Below, in pieces: positions 35,089 to 45,614 of a stretch of DNA of 64,000 bases (its first letter is position 1; each line of letters begins with the position of its first letter). The stretch covers positions 1,488,001-1,552,000 of the forward strand of contig PUFA01000006.1 in the NCBI GenBank assembly GCA_003508835.1. Reading direction: 5' to 3'. A program made the translations under genes and the position numbers. The notes under the pieces are model-generated. The model did no database searches. It was not told the DNA's origin and worked only from the letters and a program-made list of their open reading frames with translations. The DNA is from Eonycteris spelaea. Taxonomy: Eukaryota; Chordata; Mammalia; Chiroptera; Pteropodidae.

Positions 35089-35149
35089 ATGCCTTCGTCT
35101 GACCTGGACTACATCATCGACTTCCCGGATAAGCTCTCCGGGAGTCAGG
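35089..35149 (+). CDS. TMEM53: TMEM53 exon 1 coding part
   Basis: ATG at 35089 has A at -3 (accATGc). It codes 20 residues plus one base. The donor is CAGG|GTATGG at 35150. There is no other in-frame ATG nearby. Confidence 0.88.
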
Positions 35150-38100
35150 GTATGGAACGAAGGTTGGAGCCAGTCATGGGGAGGCGACCTAACGAGCCTG
35201 TGTTAGCAAGCGCAGCTGTGGCTCCGTCCCCGAGGCCCCGCTGTCTCTTGGCTTGCCCTTCACCGGGGTCCTGCAGGTCCTAGACTTCGTGGGGCCCAGA
35301 GAGGCCCGCCCACTTGTCAGCTCGCCCCCGGAGTGCTCAACCTGTTCGAGTCCCGCCTCTTGCCTGCGTCCTCTGCTGTTGGGGCCTTGTTTTTCTGTCT
35401 ATTCGGTCAGAATTTTCAGGTCCATGACCTCGTTTCTCTCTTTGTAGCTCAAGTCTGCGGAGGCCAGGAGCCTCTCCTGATGATTCCTTTGTTTAAGATC
35501 GGGCTTCCGACTTCTAGCCTCTCTTCGGCGGTTGTGGCTAAGCGGTCCTTTCACTATTTTCAGGGTCCTCGCAGAAGCCCAGGACACAGAAACCCTTATC
35601 CCTCTCTCCCTCTCCACTCTCCTTGGCAGTGGTTAACAGAGCAGTCTCTGAGTCCCGGTGGAAGTCTGTTCACATCCTGACTGCTCCCTTTAGTAGCCGG
35701 CTACCCCCTCTGAGCTTCAGTTTCTTCATCTGCAAAACTGGCATACAGATAGTAACCTCCCTCACAGGGCTGTTGGTTGTACAACTGAGGTTGTTTGTGT
35801 AACGGACCCAGCACAGTGCCTGGCATGGAGTGACTTTAATGATTAGCATGATTTTTCTCCCCACAGTCACACCATTAAAGAATGGCGTGTTGGAGGCTCT
35901 AGAAAATTAGTAGCCTCTAGAGCAGGCCTCTGTCCTGGCCGTGTGAGTAGGATTCAGGGCCAGAGAATGGAAAGTTTGGCCCAGACTGGGAATTATGGTA
36001 CAGGAGCCCTGAAGTACATGCCAACCTAGGAGCCCAGCATGTCTACCCCCTGCGTTACTCCACATTGCTTTCACACCAACAGTCTTACTTCCAGCAGCTC
36101 AGCCTCATATAGGTACCACAGTGATTTTCCTAAGGCAAAGGTTTGCTGTTAATCATTGCTCTGCATAAAACCCTTCAGTAGCTCCTATTGCCCTCAGTAT
36201 AAATCATGTCCAGATTCCTTAACATGGCATTCAAAGGCCTTCATAATTTATCAGCCTCTGCTTACCTTTTTGATCACTATGTCCTTCCACTGTTCAATTT
36301 GAGTTTTATGTTCTGGCAACCCAACTGCTTGTGATTCTCCACACACTTTGTGCTTCTCTGCCTTTGCTCCTGCTGTTTCCTCTGTCTGAAATGCCCTTTC
36401 TCCTCTGCTGCCCCACACAGTCCCCCCTCTCGTCCAGCTCATCATTTAATGCTTAGTTCAGATGTTGCCTCTTTCAGGAGGGCCTTCCTAGATCCCTCCC
36501 ATTGCATCTTGTTTTCCTTGGTCGAGGTCTAAGAGGGGAGGATAGTCCCTGGGTTCCCACAGAACAGATGGTTCTAGATCAGCTATATTTCCCTAGAACT
36601 GTGCTCAGGGAAATTTTAACTGTTGGCTTAGGACTCTTGGGTTTATAGATGTAAAAGTGCTTTTGGCATCAGTGCGAGATGAAGCCAGTTAATGTTCTTG
36701 TCCTTGGAGAACCTTCAGCTGCAAAGGACTGGAGCTGCCTTCTGCATGGCCAGGAGAGCAGAAGTTCTCTGTCAGCCCTGGTGGGCCACCTGGTGCCCTT
36801 GGTTTACATATCAGACCTACCTCATACTTGTTCTATGGCTTTGGCAAGTTATTGATCCTCCCTGAGCCTCAGATTTTCTCACTGTAAAATGGGAATTATA
36901 ATACTGCCTACTTCAGGGATTGTGAGGTTTGCCAAGATAGTGATTGGATGTGTGTGCCTGGGACGTTGTCAGTTTATTTTCTCTGCTTATGGCTCCTCTC
37001 ACTGCTGAGGAGGCTGGGTCCGAGAAGTGGGAGAAATCTTAGGGGGGCCATTTTGTCCTGAATCCTTCTGCTAGCATGAGGGCATTCTGTTGCTACCAGA
37101 CCGTCCCTGACAGGCTGCTTCCTCCCAAACATCCTGATCTGTTGGAGGCAACTGGAATTGTTAGAAAGCAGTTCCCTTTTTTGAGCCACAATAGGCTTTC
37201 CTGTCATTTCATCTTTCAGTTCAGCATTTGCTGTGTGCTGGGCTTGAGTTAGTTGCTGGTGCCTTAGAAGTGACTCAGGAGCAGGCTCCCTTTAGGGAGC
37301 TGTGGTTTTGGGAAAGGGTGAGGTTAATGAACAGCTGGTTTCACAATGATGAGGTGGTAACTGCAGGGCTAGAGGGTCATGGTGGGTGCAACAGAGAGCA
37401 AGGTAATCTCTCTTCCTCTCTCTTCAAGGCACAGCTTCATGCCTTCCTCACATCTCTTTTCCAAGAGAAATACCTCCAGGGCTTTCAGCTGTCCCTCATC
37501 TGATACAGTTCTAATAACCTCCCTCTGACTGCTCCTCTGGACTAGCTTTCATGTGTCACGCCTTTCCTTCTAAGAGGAATGGGCAGCTCAGGATTCCTCT
37601 TCTGGGAGTCCCACCGCCAGTATGTCAGGCCTGCTAGGAGCTCTTCCCAGGATTTTATGGATCCTCCCCACCACTTTGTGAAGTAAGGAGTGCTGTCATC
37701 CCATTTTACAGATTGGGGACAGAAACTCCGGGGAGGTGAATTACTTTGTCCCAGGTTATCCCAGATTTCAACTCGGGAGCCTCACTCCTAAATCTGTGCA
37801 TGCAGGTTTCAGCGGCCATTAGGAAGTGTTGCTTGAATCCAGTTTCATTTCTAGGAAACAGTTAAGGACATACACGAAAAAGGAAGTGTCCATTAAAATA
37901 TTTTTATAACAGCAAAAAATTGGAAACATCATGTTTAATAATGGAAGATTGGTCACCATAAATTATGAAATATTCTACAGCTGCTCCGCAGCCACTAAAA
38001 AGGATGGTGTAGAAATATATAAACTGACAGGTGGAGATGTTCACAATATATTGCTAAATCGAAGAAAGCAGATTACAGAACAGTATGGTTCCAAATTTTA

Positions 38101-41100
38101 TTAGATATTTATTTTCTCCTTTTCTATAGTAGGCATGCATTCTTCATGAAGTAGTAATAACTTCGATTTATTGAACTCTTTCTTTGTGCTAGGTACCATG
38201 CCAAGCCCTCTATAGTCATTATCTTATTTAATCCTTTGTATTATTATCCCCATTTTACGGATAAGGGATTTAAAGCTTAGAGCACTTTCTCAAGGTCTAT
38301 TTCGTAGTTATTAGTGGCAGAGCCAGAGATTTGAACCCAGATAGGGCTTTATACAGTATGTACTGTTAGAAACATACCACGCCACTCTCCTATGCTGTAA
38401 TTTGAAAAAGTAAAAAAATAAAAGTAAAGTAAATTTCAAATATAGTAAATCTTGTTTAAATAGAAAACGAGGTTCTTTGTGTTTTGATTCTGCCTTACAG
38501 AGAAAAAGCATATATTGTGCCACAGTGAGCTGACTTAGTAAGTGGAGTGGGCATTAGCAAAGCATAACACAGAGTGTCAGCACCCTGGGTAGGGGTGGGG
38601 AGGTGTACGGTGCTGGTGTGAAGTCCTGGAGGTGGATTCTGGCTCTGCCACTTCCTACTGCATATTTTTGGGAAAGGGACTGACTCCCTCTGTGTTTTAG
38701 TTTTTTCATCTGTAAAATGGGGACAATAGCTGACATAGTAGCTAGCTTCTAGGATGTTTGCAGGACAAATGAGGCAGCAGATGTTGAGGTTCTGGCTGGG
38801 GTGGCCAGTCCCTGAGGAGGAACAGGCAGAAGAGATTAGTGTTAGATCAGTTGATGTACAGAGAGGCAGCTGCATGTACAGGTCTGGAGCTGAGGTGATA
38901 GCCATTTGGTTAAGACTGGGGCCTTGATTTTTGTTCCCCCAGGGCCCTGCTGGGGTGGTGGTTATAAGCTGTTCTCTAGACTACTTGGGTTTGGATTCCA
39001 GTTTTTACTATTTACTAATTATGTAAACTTGAGCAAGTTATTTCCTATCTTTGTGGTTTAGTTTTTCATTTGTAAAATAATAACAATATTTTTGTTTGTG
39101 GGGTTGTTGTGAAGATTAAATGAGTTGATATGCAAAGTGCTTAGAATAGTGCCTGACACATAATGTTCTTTTTGCTGTTACAGTTTTTCTTGGTGATGGG
39201 AGAGAGGAGGAGGGCAGGAGCTGGAAGGAAATGTGGAATTCGGAGAGGGTTATGATGGTTTAGGAACGAGATGGATTGGATTGCCTGCGTGAGGTCATCC
39301 TAGTCTTGGAGTATAAGTGGAAGATGAGCTGGTGGTGCCTGTCTTCAGTGTCTGAGGGGCAGTGGCCAGAGGCCAGGAGTTGTCAGCAGCGGGAGGGGAG
39401 AGGATGATATGGCCAGTAGAATGAGCATAAAAGGAGCAGGGGGTTTTACAAGAAGGTGGAGGAATCATGATCCGGATGTGGTCATAAATAATCATAGCCA
39501 TAGCAATTACTTTCATGACTCTGGAAAGGGCAGTGGGTAACAAGAAGAACGCCAGCTCTTTCTCCTTGGATCCATTCTTCACTTTGCAGCCACTGTTCAT
39601 TTAGGACATTTCTACTGAGCGCCTGAACGGGCCAGCTGCAGTGCTGGGCACTGGGGATGTGGCAATGAACACGACAGACCCAGTTTCTGCCTTCACAGAG
39701 CATGCTGGCTAAGGGGAGAGACAGACATTAAACAGATAATTGCACAAGTCATTAATACAGATTCGATCATGCCATTCCCACCTACAATGCCAGAACCTTC
39801 ATTTGCTTTCCAGTGCTACAGAATAAAATCTCGACTCCTAAGCATGGCTTGAAGGCCCTGAGGGTCAGGCTTCAGTCTCACTCTTGGCAGCTCTCCTGAT
39901 CACTGCTGCTCCCTCACCCAAGCGTCTAGCCCCCCGGGACTGCTTGATGTTTTCTAGACCAGCTACACCATCTCCAGTGGCCCCTGCCGCTGCTAATGCA
40001 CTCTCTGCACCTGGCATGCTCCTGCTGGTTCTTCGTGGCCGGCGCAGCAAGTGAATTTTCCTTTTTGTAGGCTTTTCCCAGTCACCATCACTCTCGGCCA
40101 TGTTCCCAGAGTACCTTGGACTTATCTGGATATAGCACTTCCTGTATAGAATCAGAAACTTGTAGCACGGCTCCAATGGGAGGAGGTCATGACAAAGGCT
40201 CTGAGTTAGGAGTGGGCACGGAAAGTAGTGTGCTGGAGAACATGTCAGGGGAGTGGGAGGTGCCCACGGGGAGGCAGCACTTGTGGCTTAGGGGCAGCCT
40301 CGAGTGCCTGGCTGGAGTGGAGGGACCAGTTCCCTCCCTTTAGGAACATGATGGAAAGCTTAGGCTCAGGGAATAGGCAGTGTGTTCAGGATGCCTATAT
40401 GCTGAGAGTTTTCTTCATGGGGATGCATGTCTGGGAAAGAGTTATTCCTACCCGAGTTGGTGAAGCCCAGCGTGCCCGTAAAACCTGCAGTGGAGCAAGG
40501 TGGAGTTAGAAATCCTGGCCACAGGAGTTGGGGCAAGGCCAGAGGCCCAGTAAAAGCTGTCTTAACCTTCCCCACCTGGGAATGCGCCATCACTGCTAGT
40601 CATGGTGGCCTTAACTTTGGGTGGCCACCAGGGGATGTGATTTCCCTTGGCTTCCTTCTTTGTATTTGAGATAAATCGCAAAGCCCTTTGCTGGTGTCTC
40701 GGTGGTGGCACGTGAAGGCTGGGGGAGAGTCCTACGCTCAGACAGCCTCACCAAGGTAAGGGAGCTGCCAAGGGCCAGGTCTCAGGAGTATAGCTTCTGA
40801 ATCTCAGAGATTCAAAGGCAGACCCAAGCGGTAGCAGCCAGTTAACATTCATGAGGGTGCCACAGCATGAGCTTCCTGGACAGTTATCCCCAGATATGGC
40901 CTCTTCACCAAAAAGGCCAGTGCAGGTGAAGTGCTGCCCTGTTAGAGGACAGAGGGACATCAGGCCGAGAAAGGGAGTGAGACTCTCTGGAGTGGCCTGA
41001 GTTAGAGCTGTGGGACTTTCTTCCTCGTCAGAGGCTGAGGCCAGCATCAGGAGATCCTGGGAGGGCTGACAGGCATCAGCAAGGGACTGAAGCACTGGCA

Positions 41101-42075
41101 GCTTCTGCTGCAGACCGAGTTGTAACCCAGCCTGGGATCCCCACGGGTGCAGGCAGTTAATCTCTGTAGGCCAGAGTCACCACTGCTGGAGAGCAGGAAC
41201 ATTGAACTTTTCAATCACATTAATTTCCACGGGAAATTGTTGTCTTCCTTTTGTCCAAAGGTTAGTGATTTATATTTACCATCTTCTTAACTGGCCTTGA
41301 AATTTACTGTTGCCAGGTCACCACTGTCCTTCATAAATCTTAGGGTGGCAGCCGAGCATAGCCAAGTGGCTTGATCCTCCGAAGGGCACATCCTGGTCCT
41401 TTTGGGAGGGCAGATAACTGCACAGAAGACCCCCTGAGGAGGTGAGGAGTCACTTGGCAGGGAGATGCGATGAGATCTGACCAACAAGGTTGCAGGGAAG
41501 CCTGTCAATAGCAGCCATAGAGTAGGCAGCTGGCTTGTGCCTCAGCACATCACTGAAAGAGATGTGCTTCTAGTTGTGGACAGGGATGGTGGTACAGAAG
41601 GCTTCAAGCAGTTTAGTTAGGATGGCCTGGGTGACCATAGGCAAGTATGTTAACCATTCTGTGCCTCGGTTTCCTCATCTATAATAGTATTACTCATACT
41701 GTTGTTATAAGGGTTAAACCTCAGTAAATATCAGCTAGTAGTAGTCTCTGGAAGGACAGATGGGTGGTTTGGTATAGGCCTTGGAGTTGGTCTGCTCCAC
41801 CTCTCTCCTTACACTGACCTATCCATTTCTCTTTGGAAGACCCTCTTCTTCCATCTACTTGTGGAATCAGAACAGGGGCTTGTAAACTTTTTTTGTAAAA
41901 GGCCAGCAAGTATTTTATGCTTTGTGAACCATATGATCTCTGTTGCAGCTACTCAACTCTGCTGTTTTATCATGAAAGCAGCCAGACACAAGAAGTAAAT
42001 GAATGTGGCTGCATTCCAGTAAAACTTTATTTGTGGACAAATTTAAATTTCTTATGATTTCCATGTGTCACAAAA

Positions 42076-42110
<35 letters not shown>

Positions 42111-45100
42111 TTTAAACCATTTAAAAATGTAAAAACTCATTTTTTATTTCAGCTCACAGGTCATATAAAAACAACATGGGCTGGATTTGGCTCATGGCTT
42201 GTAGTTTGCTGATCCCTGGATTAAAAGGTGAAATTGCATGGATAAAGTAGTCTTTTTTTCTCACCTGTGCTATGTCTTTGAATCATTAAAGAAAAGTGCC
42301 CTCCTGTGGATTTTTCCAGTGACCCTGCAGTGACTCCTGAGAGGCCTAAAAGCCCTTGAGGAAGGAGCCCCATGGGAACCTGAGGCACAGCGGCTGGCAG
42401 AAGACCAGGGCCTGTCACTTGGTGGTTCCCTGCCTGTAGCCAGAGGGGTGCTGGCTCTAGATTGGCCAGTCACCCCCACTCCACACCCCAGCACTCTGGT
42501 GCTGACCGGCTCACTGTATGTTTTTCAGAGGACAGCCCTAGCCAAGATGAGAAGGAGGAGGGGACTCGACTGCCTTTGGTGATTATTTTGGGTTGGAGTA
42601 ACGCCAGCTTTAAGAACCTTTCTAAGTACAGCGATATCTACCACAAAAGGGTGAGTACGGCAGGCATGGGGACACCCAGGGCTCTGGGGCCGTGCTGCAT
42701 GGAGCTGCTCTGCAGGGAACTCTGAGCCTTGGCTGCCCAATCCTCTGGGCCGCAGTGAAGGCTGACGACCAATGTCGCAGGCCTGAGAATGGCATCAAGA
42801 ATGGCCTGTGAGGAAGACGCTGGGGTCCTGGGGCCTTTGGCAAGATTATCCCTGCTTTGCTGTTAACGTTGTGGCCTGGTCTGTCCCCTTCAGCCCCCTG
42901 ACTAACTTCCCCTTCCTTCCTCCCCAAACCCCACAGTGGGTAGCCCAGCTCTGATGTGCTCCCAGCTGCAGAACCCACCCAGACCTCAAGTTTCTGTTGG
43001 CTGGATGCTGCCTGTCTGGGCAGCAGGAGCCTGGGCTGGGTGTGCTGGGTGTCTGTACTTCCAGGACTGTCACCTTTTCTGAGCAGGTGAAGTTCTGTTT
43101 TAGATTGACCAGGGCACCTTCACATTCCCATAGTGGAAGGGCCTCTTGGAAAAGAGATTCAGGCTTGAGGTTTCCTTGCTTCTTCTTAGGCTGCACCAGG
43201 AATTGGATATAGAGGTCGTGGTAATTGAAGAGCGCCTTAGGGGGCTTGGTTATACTTTGCAAGGTCGTTTCATACCTTTGGCCTCTGGCCCAGTCCTGCC
43301 CCTTTTAGCCCAGACTTTCCGAAGCAAAGAAACACCAGCACAGATAGCCCTAGCTGCCACCTGGGAGCCTCGGACTGAGGAGGGGTGGGAGCCTTCTGGG
43401 AGAAAGGCCAGCTGGTGTCCCTCTCCCCTTGGCCTCCCTCCACTGACCCACGTCTTCACTGTGCCTAAGGTGTGTGGTGGCCGTGCAGTGGGAGAAAGTT
43501 TGGGGGAAAAGGTAGTTCTGAGCTTGAAGCGCCCTGCCACTAACGAGGCCGGTCCTCTGCCATCGGCTTTTATAGCTTGCCTTACTCTGCAAGTAGTTTC
43601 AGCTACTTACAAATTTCTCCAGTGAGGTAGGCTTGTTCGTCTTGCTTCTCCATTAGGCTAAGATCTGTGAGGGCAGGTGGAAAAATAGAAATAGGCGAGT
43701 GTGGCTAGAACAGAGAATGAAAGAAAGGGCATGTGGCAAGAGGTGAAGCTGGGGAGGGTCCTCAGAGGATTTAAATAGAGCCGTGAGGTTAGATGTTTCT
43801 GAAAGTCCTTCACTGCAGGGGGCCAGGACTGGAAGGTGGGAAATGAGTTTGTTGCAGTGGTCAGGACCTTGAAGCTGATGGTGCCAGGACCTTGGGCGGG
43901 GGCCAATGGTGCTGGTGGAAGGAAGTTGATCGATCAAGGAGTTTGTTAGGAGGTAGAATGGCAGATCAGTGAGAGATTGGGTATGGGCACAGGGATAGGG
44001 AGGGGTCAAGGGTAATGCCAGATTTCTGCCTGCAACAGTTCTCGGATAGAAGGGGATGGGGTTTTGAGCCAAGGAACACTATGAGAGAAGCCATAGGCTT
44101 CGGGGTAGATGAGATTCCCCCAGGGAATGTGTAGAGGGCAAGGAGAAGACGGCCTAGACAGAGCCCTGAGAAGCCCAAACTTAAAGGAGCAAAAGATGAA
44201 GAGAGTCCTACAAGGAAAGGAGGAATGGCCAAAAAGGGACAAGAAAACCCAGGAGAGTGTGGTAGAATCCATAGTGCACCTTTGGGAAATGGGTTACTGT
44301 AGAGGGCAAGAGGAAAGATGTTATTGGGGCAGAAGGCATGGGGAGAAAAAGAGGGAGCACAAGGCCAGGGAAGGCAGGGGTTGAGGTGGCAGGGGTGGTG
44401 GAGGGGTTGTCTGGGAAAGAAGGGGGTGTCTTTACCCTATGGTCAGGAGGATAGAATGGGTGTGGAAAGACATTTTTTCCTAACCCCAAACCCCTAATAC
44501 TTTATTATTTTATTTTTTTAGCATTTTATTTTATTATTAGTCTCAAGTATGTAGTACATTGGTCAGAAATTTATATAGTTTATGAATATTTACTATTTAA
44601 AAGAAAATAAAGACACCATGCACCCAGAGATCACCTCTATTTACACATTAGTGTATATCCTATTGCCTTTTTCTGTGTGTGTATCTTTTCTTTACCAAAA
44701 GGAGATCTTTTGAGTATGCTATTTATATCCTTTTTTTAGATCATGATCTCCACAGTTCCATGTTAATAAATTTTCATCTCATCTAATTTCCAGTTCACAT
44801 TTAGATTCTCTAATATTAGAGTCCGCCAAGTGTCCTTTACAGATAATTTTCCCAAACCAGGATCCGATTCAGGATCACTCATTGAGTCTAGTTATTTTGT
44901 TCCTTAGCCCTTTTTGAAATCTAGAATCCTTCCTGTTTTCAGGCTAGTAACTTACTGAATAGCTTGGGCTACTGGAGACTATATCTAGGAGTGTGTGATC
45001 CTGAATGCTGCTAAAAGGAAGTGCAATGGGAACTAAAAGGTATCATGGGACTTGCTCATTTGGGAGAATATGGGTGACCTTCATAAGAGCATTTTTTGGG

Positions 45101-45572
45101 AGGGGAGGAGGTGGATAGGAGGGCGGGTGTCAATGTTTACCTAGGAAGGTGAAGGGATGGTGGGTTAGAGTCAGAGGGGAATGCAATGTGATGCAGAAGC
45201 TTTTTAAAAATGAGATTGGTTTGAGCAAGAATCTAGTGAGAGAGACTGAAAATATAGGGAGAGAGGTGAGGACTGATAGAGCAGGGCCTTGTCCTTTAAG
45301 CATATGCAGAGATGGAGAGCTGGTTGGCTTCGGGGGAGAGAGAAGAGACTGGATCTGACATCCGGTGAGATCTAGGTCCTTGATGTAGGGACTTCTGGGA
45401 GCACCTGACGGGGGAGGTGCGGCAGAGTGATGCCCAGAACCCTAAAGTGTGCATTCGCGGGAGTTAACAGTGCACACTGTGTGTGCCCTAAAAGATGGCA
45501 CTTTCACAGGAATTGTTGAAGTTATGTCTGTACCAAAAAGTAGTCCTGCATGTGAATGCTCCTGGGGAGGAG

Positions 45573-45614
<42 letters not shown>

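Larger units (their letters stand above)
34540..35300. promoter_or_regulatory. CpG-rich divergent promoter of ARMH1 and TMEM53
   Basis: It is dense in CpG relative to all surrounding sequence. CCAAT boxes lie at 34508-34512, 34804-34808 and 34832-34836, GC boxes at about 34859-34865 (ggggcgg) and twice near 34985-35005 (gggcgg). There is no TATA box. TMEM53 starts to the right at about 35000-35088 and the candidate ARMH1 first exon to the left. Confidence 0.7.
35150..42528 (+). other. TMEM53: TMEM53 intron 1 (7.4 kb)
   Basis: It begins in the CpG region, then holds MIR, L2, L1 and hAT-type fragments, listed separately. At 39430-39600 and 40180-41580 I see no repeat, exon or RNA gene that I can support. 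Confidence 0.7.

Noticed and set aside
39865..40176. A 103-residue minus-strand frame with a basic segment ([15 protein letters not shown])
   Set aside because: I considered a processed gene fragment, but its second half lies in L2-derived sequence, no poly(A) or duplication is seen, and I recognise no protein.
42997..43625. Overlapping plus-strand frames just after TMEM53 exon 2
   Set aside because: They lie in intron 2. The GTGAGT donor and the exon 3 acceptor give the known protein, and these frames match nothing.
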